Of a DNA stretch of 64,000 nucleotides, positions 33,384 to 43,822 are shown one piece after another. Below the pieces are notes generated by a model, which did not search any database, was not told the DNA's origin, and was given only the letters and a program-made list of their open reading frames with translations. Source of the DNA: Ampelocalamus luodianensis. Lineage: Eukaryota; Streptophyta; Magnoliopsida; Poales; Poaceae. Each line of letters starts with the position of its first letter. Position 1 is the first letter of the stretch. Made by a program: the position numbers and the translations under genes. The stretch spans positions 18,712,671 to 18,776,670 of the forward strand of contig CM070620.1 of NCBI GenBank assembly GCA_036346255.1. The letters run 5' to 3'.

Positions 33384-34170
33384 TTGGCTCTTGAAGAAAT
33401 AGCTATAAACTTAGTGACCTCGGGAGAATCTATGAATAAAACAACAGCCAATGTCGATATTTACTTTGCAAAGAAAATTGCCACAATCATCGATCTTGAT
33501 CCAGAGCCTGCATCGCTCGCTGAATGTATGAAAAGATCAAGATTAAGAAGATTGGAAGAAGGCAATAGAAACTGAATTATTCTCTCTGAATAAAAGAGAG
33601 ATTTTGGGCATGTAAGCCATACGCCTCCCTATGTGCACCCCATAGGGTATAAGTGGGTATTTGTTCGAAAGAGAAATGAAAGGAAGCAAGGCTCGTTGCA
33701 CAAGGTTTCACTCAACATCCAAGAGATGATTATGAAGAAACCTATTCCGCGGTCATGGGCGGGACCCCCTTTAGATATTTAATCTTAATGGCAGTAAAAC
33801 TTGAATTTAGAAATGAAATTGATAGATGTGGTAACTACATACCTTTATGGAATATTGGATTCAGACATTTATATGAAGATACCTGAATGTATCCCTGTCC
33901 CAAACCAAGACAGAGAAAATAGAAATCTGTACAGTATGAAACTCAGAAAGTCACTGTACAAAGTTAAGCAATCAGGCAGGATGTGGTATAATCGCTTGAA
34001 GCGACTTTCTATGTAAGAAAGGCTACACAAACAATGATAATTGTCCTTGTGTTTTTATATAACGATCGCATGATGGATTTAGTATAATATCAGAGTATGA
34101 AGATGATCTGAATATCATTGGAACCATAGAGGATATTAAGAAAACAAGCTCTTACCTGGAGTCAATGTTC
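33384..34170 (+). pseudogene. Copia copy 2 reverse transcriptase
   Basis: The frame with SMNKTTANVDIYFAKKIATI and DPEPASLAECMK leads to RT pieces: GYKWVFVRKRN (33645), LIDVVTTYLYGILDSDIYMKIPE (33810), LRKSLYKVKQSGRMWYNRL (33945) and EYEDDLNIIGT (34095). The catalytic box reads Y-E-D-D where copia has Y-V-D-D. Stops near 33785, 34018 and 34195 break it. Confidence 0.85.
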
Positions 34171-34194
34171 GAAATGAAAGATTTGGGTGAAAAC

Positions 34195-35110
34195 TAAATA
34201 TTACCTAGGCTTGCAGCTTAAGCATGTCCCTGAAAGAATATTAATGCATCAGTCAACCTACACACAGAAGGTGTTAGAAAGGTTTGGTTTTGAAAAGGCA
34301 TACCCTTTGAGAGTGCCAATGGTTGAAAGATCTTTGTAGCAAGACAAAGATCCGTACAGACCTAAAAAGAGGGGGAAGAAGTCCTAGGACCAGAATTCTC
34401 ATACTTGAGCGCAGTAGAAGCACTCATGTATTTAGTAAACTGTACTAGATCGGACATTACATTTGCCGTAAACCTACTAGCAAGGTATAGTACAGAACCT
34501 ACCAAAAGGCATTGACAGGAAATAAAAGGACATATTCCGATACCTCCAAGGAAGCAAAGAACTTGGTATGTTCTACAGAAAGAACCAAAACCTGTCTATG
34601 AATAGCTATGCAGATGTCGGGTACTTGTCGGACCTACATACAACCAAATCGTAAATAGACTATGAACTCCTATGTGGTGGAACTATAATTTCATGAAAAT
34701 CGTCTAAGCAGAGTCTTGTATCGACTTCGACGAACCACTCGAAAATAATAGCACTGTACGAGGCCTCACGAGAATGTACTTGGCTTCGGCGGATGATTCA
34801 CCACATCCAGCAGTCGTGTGGATTGAATATTGCGCAAACCCCCACTATTATCTATGAAGATAATGCAGCTTGTGTTGCACAAGTGCAGATGGGTTATGTG
34901 AAGAGTCATCTCACAAAGCATATCAACTCCAAGTTCTTCTATGCTCATGAATTGTAAAAGATTGATGAAATTGAAGTACTGCATACTAAGTCATGTGAAA
35001 ATATTGCAGATTTATTTGCTAAGTCACTTCCAGCGTCTAGATTTGAAAGATGCATTTATGGAATTGGAATGATGAGACTTAGAGAAGTGCAGAATTCAAG
35101 GGGAGAATCT
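34195..35110 (+). pseudogene. Copia copy 2 RT thumb and RNase H
   Basis: Frames in order: YYLGLQLKHVPERILMHQSTYTQKVLERF (34200), FRYLQGSKELGMFYRKN (34540), SYADVGYLSD (34600), then EASRECTWLRRMIHHIQ and PTIIYEDNAACVAQVQMGYVKSHLTKHI (34760-34925). The last is the copia RNase H signature with D-N-A-A-C. It ends NIADLFAKSLPASRFE. Multiple stops. Confidence 0.85.
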
Positions 35111-35369
35111 TCACGAGCTCATTATTAAAGCTTGATCACAAAGATCGAGTACTCAAAGAATAAATTTTAGAGATTAAATGAAATTTGGTGGATTATACTA
35201 TTTTTCTCTTGACGAGTTTTTCTGAAGTTTCTCGGCTAAGATTTTTAATGATGCAATTGCATGCATGTTAGTAACGTGTTTCATATATTTTTTCTCTAAA
35301 TTTTTTCCACTGGGTTTTTATGGAGTTTTGACGAGACATGTACATAACGGATGAGTGCCCAAAGGGTGG

Positions 35370-35628
35370 TGTTAAGAAACCGGGCGTAGGCCAGAAGTCC
35401 TGGCCAAGGTGAGCTTCTTATCCATCCAGTAGCCTATATAAAGAAGTGGGGACTCCAATCATTGTATTACAGTTTACAGAAGAGCAATAAAGAGAAATCA
35501 GAAGCCCCCTCATATCTTCGTGTTCAATCTACTATTTTGTTCTTGTGTTCTTACATTGTTCTTACGATTTTGAGTTTGTCTATAAGGTAATCGCTCGAAC
35601 TGAACTCGTCAGCGACAGTTCCTCAACA
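35370..35628 (+). repeat. Copia LTR C (3' LTR of copy 2)
   Basis: 259 bp, TGTTAAGAAACC to CAGTTCCTCAACA. It differs from LTR B at many positions by eye, pointing to an old insertion. The polypurine tract AAAGGGTGG abuts it on the left. Confidence 0.93.
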
Positions 35629-36960
35629 TTATCAATCGGAGGAGGTAAGCAGAGTTGCCGTATTCACCGTATACCCCGCATACCGCGTACCGAAATAATC
35701 GACAAGGTAAGATTCGTATACCGCGTACCGGAATAGTCGACATGGGAATAGGTAGCACGACGACGTCTTACCGTGACCCAGACGCGCGGCGGTAACTACA
35801 CGTATATGGCTGTAAACGTATGAAGTCCACGAGCACCGGTCCCATCAGATACTCATCATTTTCTTGTTGCTGATGTAAAAGGTTTTGATATATAAGTATT
35901 TGAAAGAGAAGACATTGTGAAAAGGAAAATAAGAACAAAATTCAAATCATGGCGTCTGAAAGAAATTAAAACATAGAATATACATTTGATGAATGACGTA
36001 GGCAGATATTAATTTTACTCCTCGCTAAGGGAAAAAAAACTAATCTTACCTTGTCTAGTGTTGATCTTGGCATCCTGCCAACTATTCGTGCGTTCACATG
36101 CGTAGGAGGACATTAAACTTAATTGAGAGAGTTCTGAAGGAAAGTCATAAATGAGGGATGTCTGAATGGATCTTTCTTTCACTTTGAATCAGTCGTTCGC
36201 TGGATGTTTCTGTTCTAAACTTCTAATCAAGCTTGCCGAGGAGGTTACCTTGCAGTCTTAGCTCGTAGTGCACTCGAGTACTCCGGGGCAGAGGATGGAA
36301 AAGACTTTTATCCTTACCAGGATGGATCATTTTAGATATTTAAAGAATCACAGATGGAGATAATTTTCACTTCACCAAAGAGGTCATTTTTACTAATAAT
36401 ATAATATAAACAAAAATCTATCTCTATCATAAAGGGATAAGTCTCATTTTTTATACAATGTTTTACGCCAAGTTTAATTTTTTTTTCAATTAATTCGAAA
36501 GCCGAGTAGATAGAATATATGAATTTCTCTCTAATCCTCATGTTCCAATGATTTAGAAATGGATATTTGCAAATTAGATAATATCTAAATACAAAAATTG
36601 AGTTCCTATCCATAGAATAGAAACCCATTTTTCTTTTTTCGCAAGACCTGTGCTGAAACTAAAAAGCTTCCTATTCTTTAATCTGGCCACAAAACATAGA
36701 CTTGTGAACTATTGACGAAGCATCAAAGCCGTTCCATGGCAAATTGAACGGCAAAAGAATATGAGAAGACATTACAATGTCTTATGCTTACTTTTGCACT
36801 CAGCCTTAAAAGAAAAAGATTATGATAGATCACTTGCCGCCGTTTTCTCTATTTATTTCTAACTAATCTTATATACGTGTGGCTAGGATTTCATCCCGTA
36901 CGTGGGTGGGGGCATGGATCCATAGAGTCTTCTCACCAGTTAAATGTACTATAGAAAAGT
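35629..36960. repeat. WAK array spacer, copy a
   Basis: Continues the unit 2 promoter (AATCGGAGGAGGTAAGCAGA shared with 23503 and 48024) and then intergenic sequence. From about 35870 it is paralogous to 50110-51000 (AGTATTTGAAAGAGAAGACA; TTGTCTAGTGTTGATCTTGG; GTGGCTAGGATTTCATCCCG). 36160-36830 has AT-rich sequence with no supported gene; a minus frame at 36332-36628 matches nothing I know. Confidence 0.7.
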
Positions 36961-37984
36961 AGAATGCGACTGCAGAGTTGAGTCACCATGTATCGCAATC
37001 ACCACTACAAGAATGGCTACAAGAATTTCTGTACTGCTTAAAAAGACACATTTGGTTGCACGTTCACCTGCCAATCTCACCGTCTATTTCATTTGGGCCA
37101 TCTACCTCGCGCACTGGGTTGTTAGCCCAGTCCAATCCTGGCCCTCATGCCCCATTCCCAAGGCGCACAGGTCCACAACTCTCGATCTCAGAAAAAACCT
37201 TCCAGATTCAGTTTCAGTGTCGTGCACTCGTGCTGCACGTCCTCTCCAGGTTCAGGCAGGCGCAGCGCCGCGGCTCCTCACCCTCACCGCCGCGCGCCGC
37301 ACTCTTTGCCGTCAGCCAGTCGCCGCATGCTCCTCAGTGTCGAAAGCGTGAGGGGTCAGGGTGGGATTGTACACCTTGTGCTCTGTACGGTACCTCCTCC
37401 CCGCTGCACCCGGCAGACCGGCACCTCCTCTAAGGCCAGTAGGGCAGGCCGACGCACCGCCGTGAGTCGGCTCTAGCTGTCCACTGGAATTGGTACGCTC
37501 CCTTGGACAAATTCGTATATTTCTTTATCAATCAATGGCCTGTATGTGCATACCTAAATAGACTAGATTGGAACGAGATATTCCGAGGTTAGACACTGAC
37601 CCACGCGTACACCCAAATACCCAATATTGCAAGATGATTATAAATCTAAAATGCGATGAGCGAATTTCAAAATTTCGGTATGAATTGGGATGTGCCATGC
37701 TAAGATTTATGAATTTGTGTAAATTGCGGGTTATGGTACATGCTAAATTGATTATAGGCTATTTGAGTGTGGAGTTATCACCATGGAGTTAACTATTGCA
37801 TGCCCTTCTCTATTAATATAGCCGTTTTCATTAAAAAAAAAACTATTGCATGTGTCTTGTTAAGCTACTATGGGTCCAGTAGCAATTCAATTCTGTTTGC
37901 AGCGTTAGTACTTATAGATTTGCAAATACGGTTCTCCAGCTACCTAAATCTCTTATGAGCCAATGACTCTCCTTCCCTCAATGT
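36961..37984. repeat. WAK 3'-flank repeat, middle copy
   Basis: 37000-37130 matches 51030-51170, 37190-37620 matches 317-640 and 38130-38480, and 37680-37960 matches 6662-6800 and 42380-42560. It is thus a third copy of the sequence that follows WAK kinase exons, without a kinase exon next to it. It contains the 38-bp retroposed insert at 37803-37840. Confidence 0.75.
37803..37840 (+). mobile_element. Minimal 3'-end retroposon (38 bp)
   Basis: CCCTTCTCTATTAATATAGC... ending in an oligo-A run, bracketed by direct 12-bp copies of AACTATTGCATG at 37791-37802 and 37841-37852. The paralogous spacers in units 1 and 3 (TAAACTCTTAATTGCGTG and TAAATTCTTATTTGCATG) have one copy of the site and no insert. 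This is the signature of an extremely 5'-truncated LINE-type insertion. Confidence 0.8.
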
Positions 37985-38543
37985 ACAGACCGTGCACTAG
38001 CCAGGCTTGGAGATTCCTGGGCTTTAGCACCTTCTCAGCAAGCTGGATCTTGTCCTGTCCCTTTTAAGCAGTGTAATCTGGGGGCTCATGCGGACAGTAG
38101 CCCACCGCAGAAAATGTTTTCAAACAAAAACATTTCAGTTTTAGTTTCACTGTCGCGCCGTGTTGCGTCCTCTCCAGGCATCCATAGCACCACCATGCGC
38201 CGCACTTGCCCGCCCGTCAGCCGGTCGCCGCTATATTGCAAGCGTGAGGGGAAGGACTGGAGCGGGGCGGTCCACGTCGGGCTCGAGTGTACCACCGCCT
38301 CCCCACTGCACCCGGCAGACATGAACCTCCTCCAAGGGCGGCGGGGCAGGCCGTCACGCCCTATTCAAATTGGTACGCTCCATGAAAATCTCTGTGTTTT
38401 CCTACATTAATTAATGGCTTGTATGTGCAAACCTAGGTTGGAATAAGATATTACGAAGTTAGACACGGGCCCACGCACGCACACAATACTGCAAGTTGAT
38501 TTGAAATATAGAATGTGACAAGGAAGTTTCAAATTTTCGATAT
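37985..38543. repeat. 3' flank of WAK unit 3
   Basis: Paralogous to 110-757 throughout (TACAGACCGTGCACTAGCC to GATATTAGTAA). It is interrupted at 38552 by the MULE and resumes at 42379. Confidence 0.8.
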
Positions 38544-38552
38544 TAGTAACCG

Positions 38553-38710
38553 GGCAAAATTGGGTACAAAGCACTTAACTTTGTCGTCTTTATCTGGTGG
38601 ATATCCAAAAAAACATGATTTTGCCAAAGCACACTAAAATTGTGTATCACTTTGCTGCAGGACACCAAGGCAATTATTATATTATTTTCGGGCGAGAGAG
38701 GAGAGAGAAA
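38553..38710 (+). repeat. MULE left terminal inverted repeat
   Basis: About 150 bp, pairing with 42215-42369 with scattered mismatches. Shared blocks run from the terminus through the TGTATCACTTTG and GGACACC blocks to the TTATATTATTT...GGGCG block. Confidence 0.88.
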
Positions 38711-38875
38711 GCTCATGAAATATCTATTTTGCCCTTCGGTAGGGCCTGGCTAAGACAGATCATTAAGGCTGCTCCTGACCCGATCACACCTCTCTCTCTC
38801 TCTCTCCCGCATAACGCTTTCGCTCTGAAACCCTAGTGGTCGCAGCGGCGACGGGGTGTTGCCCCGGCAGCAGGC

Positions 38876-40175
38876 ATGGCGGGTGAGTCATTCTCCAAGT
38901 TGTCTTCCTCGGTGCACGTGAGGACCAGTACGCACACACGGAGCGATAGACTCCCGTGGTGCAGTGCCCCTTTTGCCAGACGTCGGTGGTGGAGCGCACC
39001 TCCTGGACGAGCTCCAATCTGGGCAAGAAGTTCTTCAAGTGCCCCAAGAATGAAAATATGAGTAGTATTTATGCCCTTTTGGTCCTAGATTTGGTGTTTT
39101 GTTGATATTTGGTTGTGAATTTTTGCTGGAATTTGACGGATTCATTTTCATATCCTTTTGGTCTTGGACTTGATTGATTTTCAGCTCCCGAACTAGTGCA
39201 AAATTTTCATGTGAGAAGATAAGTACGAGGCCTATTTGGTTGATAATGGATTGTTGCATGTTGACAATCCGAGTCTTGACAATGCTATCACCCAATTGTT
39301 GCCGGCAACGTCTTCCATGGAGGCCACACTAAATGAGTTCAAATTAGCCGTGAATGAGGTCCAGGAGATCATAGAATAAATGAAGAACTTCATGACCGAC
39401 ATGCAAGGTGCTATTGTTGCGATGCCTCCCATTTTGACTACGATGAGGAATACCATGAATAGAATGTATGGTGAGATGAAGGGACTGAAGTTTGGGATAG
39501 CTGGCAATGTGGCTTTGGTGAACAAGAACCGTCTCTTTTTCGGGTTACTCTTGAAGGATAGGTTGAATACTAGAGATTTACTTCTTCAAAAGCGGTTCCA
39601 TCTTGAGTCGGTTGTTTGTGTTCTCTGCTCGGATTGCTCCTTTGAATCTTTGAAGCACCTCTTCTTTGAGTGTTCTTTTAGTCAACTCGCTAGTCTCAAG
39701 TTGGATTGGAATGGGATCTTTCCTCTCGGGTTGAACTTTTGCATCTTAGCAAGCAAAGGTCTAGGTGCAAATTTTTCAAGGAGATTGTGATCTTAACTTG
39801 TTGGAGCATCTGGTTGCATTGTAATAAGGTAATCTTTAATCAAGGATTGATTTCTTTTCAACAGTGGAAGTTTGAGTTTAAGGAAGTTTTTGCCCTGGTT
39901 ATCCATCGGGTCAAACCTTTACTTAAGGATGAGTTTTGTTGTTGGTTGAGATATTTCGGTTAAATTTGTTGTTTTCCCTCCTTCCTTCTTGTAAATTCCT
40001 CTATCCTTGTACATATTGCATTTTTCTTTAATATATTCTTAGTAGGGGTTCTGCCCCTCCTGTTCTCAGTCAAAAAAAAAAAACAAGAACCGTCGCTTGG
40101 GTGAGAAGCAGATGATGGTTGCCTAGTTGATTACCTTCCTCCTTGTGGCTGTCCTGGCAGTGTTTCTTAATAAGT
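38876..40175 (+). pseudogene. GRF-type zinc-finger / coiled-coil / TM protein gene, split by LINE
   Basis: At 38956-39061 the frame reads VVQCPFCQTSVVERTSW then GKKFFKCPKNEN, a GRF zinc finger (CxxC, then FFxCP). An ATG at 38876 is in another frame, so a small intron or shift lies between. The rest is at 39230-39533: SMEATLNEFKLAVNEVQEIIE, a helical segment, a TAA, then MKNFMTDMQGAIVAMP and VALVNKN. It resumes after the LINE at 40082 (NKNRRLGEKQMMVA, stop) and would end in a hydrophobic anchor (LITFLLVAVLAVFLNK, 40125-40175). GRF finger, helical linker and C-terminal anchor is a recurrent grass architecture. Its function is unknown; it is carried inside the MULE. Confidence 0.7.
39534..40081 (+). 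mobile_element. 5'-truncated LINE (non-LTR retrotransposon)
   Basis: It is bracketed by 13-bp direct repeats AACAAGAACCGTC (39521-39533 and 40082-40094) and ends in an oligo-A run. The plus-strand frame (39534-39790) encodes the zinc-binding tail of plant L1-type reverse transcriptases: LLLKDRLNTRDLLLQKRFHL, CVLCSDCSFESLKHLFFEC. About 548 bp remain of a multi-kilobase element. It lies inside the GRF gene in the same orientation. Confidence 0.92.
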
Positions 40176-40659
40176 AGATTGATGTAGATGTTCATGTTGG
40201 CAATAGCTTAATGTAGATGCTAATGGCAGTACGTATTTTGCTGCCAATCTGTTGGCTTGAAATGGTTAAGATGTCAGGAACTCAGTATGTATTTTGTTGC
40301 CAATCTGTTGGCTTGAAACAGCTAAGTTCTCAGGAGCTCAGTGTGTATTTTGTATACAATATGTTGGCTTGAAATGGTTAAGTTCTCAAGAGCAACATCA
40401 TTTCCTTGGATAATCCTCTCAACTAGTGCATGCATCTTACATATGACCATCTCATTTGGAAATTGAGATTGATGTAGTAAACAAAATGTGTATGGTGACA
40501 GAATGAATGCCAGAACGAGAACATTGACATATACCATACCATACCAGAACCAAAACATGACACATGTCTTAATTCAACTTCAAGATTACATGTTCAACTC
40601 TAGAATTACAAGACTACAGAATAAACTCTAGGATTACAGGATTACAGGATAAACATCAG

Positions 40660-41912
40660 AATAAGATATTTTGATTTTGTATTTTTCCTCTAAGAACTTC
40701 TTCAGAGCTATAGCACCAATTGTAGGATCATGTCTCAACTTTGCAATAACCCTATCCTTGATCCATGCATTGGTAGCCATACTGTTGCTCTATACTTGGC
40801 TAGTGCTTGGACATGTGTGCATGTATGGCATCTTCTTAATCTGCAAAGGCAAACATGAAATCATATGAAAACTATGAAAACAGATGAATAGTATGAAAAC
40901 ATGATATCTTATGAAAATAAGAAAGCTTACCATCCAAGTCTTGCCATCCTACAGTCTTGACGCATGTATCCTCCACTGGCACTTCTTGGCCTTGTAGTGT
41001 GCTCTGTGCCTAGATGCCTCACTGTAGGTAGCTATAACCTCATTAAGCACTGCATAATGCCTTATACACCTCTTAAAGCATTGATTATCGTCAAAAGTAA
41101 CTCCAACGTCTATCTTAGGGTTCTATATGTCCGTTACATGCACATTAGACTCACAACCAGCCCCATCATCAACTGAATATTCCTCATCACTTTCATCGTC
41201 ATCAGATATTGGTAAATACTCAGAGTCTGAGGCATCGTCATCTGAGATCAAGTCTTTGTATTGAAGCCTCTTATCATCCATATCCACACACTCTACCTAA
41301 TCATCCCTACCCCATTTGTCCATATTAGCAGCATGTTTGCAAGGTCCTACCTTATTGTCATGGCAAGTTGTGCTTTCCTGTATTGGGACAACCACACTCA
41401 ATGCTGTCCTACTAGATACAAGACACGTTGCTAGTGCTAGGTTGCCTAGATGCATTGCAAGCAGATACACTAACAATCAGTGGGAGCCTCCTCATGTCCC
41501 AATACATGTCAAAGGCATCGAGCAAAGTTGAGTCAGAAACAACCTCGGTATACCTACTGCAGTTTTTGTTCCAAATGGTGACAGTAAGTGATTGGTTGCT
41601 GCCATGTTTCACCTCATCATCAAGATCTTTTAGTAAGTCAATGAAACAACTAGTATCCCTGTCTAAAGCCCAGTTAATGTCACGGCTGACATGGTACTCT
41701 TGCCTACTGTCGTCAGTGAACTCAACATAAGAGCCAACACAAATAGCTACCTTGCATGCCAATCCCGCATCCATCCTACGCATATAAGAATGGAATGAAA
41801 TCAGCAATCTTAGAGTACAAGACCCAAAATCTAACCATAAAACCCAGATCTGAAATATACACACCAAATCAACCCACGACTCAACCAAAAAAAATCGCAC
41901 AGATGGAGGCAT
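40660..41912 (-). pseudogene. mudrA-like transposase N-terminal half (MULE)
   Basis: Minus-strand pieces: CKVAICVGSYVEFTDDSRQE and LLDAFDMYWDMRRLPLIVSV (41790-41450, a PB1-like N-terminal domain), then LISDDDASDSEYLPISDDDE, an acidic linker. GVTFDDNQCFKRCIRHYAVL and SRHRAHYKAKKCQWRIHASRL (41100-40960) form the MuDR DNA-binding domain. IKKIPYMHTCPST and WIKDRVIAKLRHDPTIGA (40850-40720) follow. Stops interrupt it. The DDE catalytic core that should follow is missing before the LINE/GRF region, so the element cannot move itself. Confidence 0.82.
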
Positions 41913-42214
41913 GAGGAAGAAGCCTGCCCATCGGGGACCATGAAAGTTCCACAGGCTTCAACGGAGTCCAGTACTCAGTGCCGTACTTCGACTCCGCGAC
42001 CTCATCTCCATGAGCCCTCATTGTCCCATGTATGCGCTAAGGAATGACGATGTTGCTGACCTCCAGATCCAGGCGATTTCAAATGGAGGCAGAAGTTGGC
42101 GACGGCTAGCGAATTGGGGGATTAAGACTGGAGGGGTTTTTGGCTGTGGCCTGACGAGTGTGGAGGTTTTAGGGTTCGATCGCAACAGTCGGTCGAGGGC
42201 ACCGAGTCTTTTCC

Positions 42215-42369
42215 GAAAATTTCTTACTCCTCCCCGCCCAGAAATAATATAATCTCCTCGGTGTCCTACAACAAAGTGATACAAAATTTTAGTGTGTTTT
42301 GGCAAAGTCACGTTTTTGGTTGTCCACCAGCTAAGGGTGTCAAAGTTGTCTCCTGTAGTCAATTTTGCC
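42215..42369 (-). repeat. MULE right terminal inverted repeat
   Basis: Inverse partner of 38553-38710; TGTATCACTTTGTTG on the minus strand matches TGTATCACTTTGCTG on the left. Confidence 0.88.
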
Positions 42370-42869
42370 TAATAACTAGGATACGCAATAATAAGATTTA
42401 TGAATATTTGTAAATAGGGGTTACGGTAATGTTAAATTGATTGTAGTCTAGTATTTGGATGTGGAGTTATTACCATGAGTAAATTCTTATTTGCATGTCT
42501 TGTTAAGCTACTATGGGCCCAGGAGAAATTCTGTATGCAGCTTTAGTACATGTCAAAATGCAAATACATTTCTGCAGTTCCCTATGCAATATTGCGACTG
42601 CAGGATTTTGACATTTTGTAAATGGAAAGATGTCGACGGTGCCATTTGTACTTGTTATGCATTATCCAGAAAAGACACTGAGTAAGCCGTTGGCAATGGG
42701 AGGAATGAAATTATCAATGGTTGTTGACAGCGTTGCAAAGTATATATGTTTTTTTCTCTCACCACCACAGCTTAATGGGATATCTTATGTTTTTCGTTAC
42801 AAGCATATTCATCATAGATAATAAAAGAATACAACTCGACATGGCCGCACATGTATTGTGCAAATATAT
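42370..42869. other. 3' flank of WAK unit 3 kinase exon, first part
   Basis: Non-coding and collinear with 6662-7101 of unit 1 (GTGTGGAGTTATTACCATGAG; GATTTTGACATTTTGTAAATGG). No independent gene seen. Confidence 0.7.
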
Positions 42870-42878
42870 AACAAGTGC

Positions 42879-43598
42879 GTGCTTATTAAGGTGTCACCTA
42901 AGCGGTAAGGTGCCGTTGATGTCATAAGGCGTCGCCCTCGCCTTGTTGCCTCTTCCCTCGTCGCGCGGCTCCTCTCGGCTCCCCGTCGCTGTCGCGTAGC
43001 TCCTCGGCGCTGAGGGAGGAGGCGGCGCGGGCGAAGGGGCACGAAGGGAGAGGGAGAGTCGGAGAGGAAGAGGGGGAGGGGAGGCGGCGTGACGCGGGTT
43101 GGCAATGCCGCTGAGGGAGGACCGGAGGAGGCGGCGCAGCCCGACGCTGAGGGAGGACTGAGGAGGCGGCGCATGCGAAGGGTCGTGGAGGGAGACCGCG
43201 CAGGCCGACGCTAAGGGAGGACCAGAGGAGGCGGCGCAGCCCAGCGCTGAGGGAGGGTTGAGGAGGTGGCGCAGGCAAAGGGGCATGGAGGGAGGCGGCG
43301 CAGGCGAAGGGGCGTGGATGGAGGCATGCGAAGATGAAGCACAAGTGGCATGGCCTTCATCGAGCTCTCTGCCGGGCAGGGGGAAAGAGGAGGTGAGGGC
43401 AGGCGGGGCAGTGCGCCGGGCAGGCCGGTCAGGCAGGCAGCCTTCCAACTGCTGTCAGGATCTTTCGTGGCCTTTCGGTCTGCTGCTCTGCACTGCCACC
43501 TTAGGATGTGTAAGGCATCGCCTCGCCTCGCACCTTACCGCTTAAAAGGTGTGAGGGGGTGGGTCGCCTCGCCTCACCTTACCGCCTTAATAACCATG
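42879..43598. mobile_element. GC-rich non-autonomous DNA element, 720 bp
   Basis: Flanked by a perfect 9-bp duplication AACAAGTGC (42870-42878 and 43599-43607), with the single-copy site in unit 1 at 7102-7110. Ends are GTGCTTATTAAGG and, inverted, CATGGTTATTAAGG, followed by GGTAAGGTG words at both ends (TAAGCGGTAAGGTG; GCGGTAAGGTGAGGCGAGG). The interior is GC-rich, with a roughly 60-bp unit (GGGAGGACCGGAGGAGGCGGCGCAGCCC...) repeated about five times at 43090-43320. No transposase. The 9-bp duplication suggests Mutator-type mobilisation, though the AAGGCGGTAAGG termini also recall grass hAT MITEs. Confidence 0.85.
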
Positions 43599-43607
43599 AA
43601 CAAGTGC

Positions 43608-43822
43608 ACACGTGACATACTCTCGTCTACAGTGAACTACATAACATAATTTTCATAGAAAATACATGGTAACTCATCTGCATCCTAGGAAGCAATTGGC
43701 TATCGCGCATATATAGTCACTCTTGTCAAGAACTCCATGATGTAATTCTTCAAAGAAAATATATGGTAACTCACATGCATCCATACAAGCACTGATCGTG
43801 TTATTGACTTATTGGATATATG
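43608..43822. other. 3' flank of WAK unit 3 kinase exon, second part
   Basis: Collinear with 7111-7327 (CACACGTGACATACTCTC; GAACTCCATGA). It would hold the 3' UTR. Confidence 0.7.

Larger units (their letters stand above)
30317..35628 (+). mobile_element. Ty1/copia copy 2, two LTRs, integrase deleted
   Basis: LTR B (30317-30576) and LTR C (35370-35628) are direct repeats with TGTT...AACA ends. The 5-bp flanks are TTATA (30312-30316) and TTATC (35629-35633). The homologous promoters of units 1 and 3 read GTATCAATC there without the insertion. After LTR B comes CGTTATCAGCACGA (primer site), a GC-rich leader, a decayed gag region, a protease-like block and then RT/RNase H. A purine tract AAAGGGTGG precedes LTR C. 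The 5312-bp copy lacks integrase and has many stops, so it is non-autonomous. Confidence 0.93.
38553..42369. mobile_element. Mutator-like element (MULE) with long TIRs
   Basis: Left end GGCAAAATTGGGTACAAAGC and right end, inverted, GGCAAAATTGACTACAGGAG. The inverted similarity extends about 150 bp (38553-38710 and 42215-42369), including GACTTTGCCAAAACACACT-like and ATTATATTATTT blocks. The flanks TAGTAACCG and TAATAACTA fit a decayed 9-bp duplication, and unit 1 (TATTAGTAATTGGG near 699) is the empty site. It contains a mudrA N-terminal relic on the minus strand and a GRF-type zinc-finger gene on the plus strand, the latter with a LINE insertion. 3817 bp. Confidence 0.9.

Noticed and set aside
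36332..36628. 98-codon minus-strand frame in the array spacer
   Set aside because: AT-rich, resembles no family I know, and I could not show that the frame is kept in spacer copy b.
42894..43448. Pro/Ser/Arg-rich minus-strand frame of 184 codons
   Set aside because: Produced by the GGCGGCGCAGG tandem array inside the 720-bp element; open in more than one frame.
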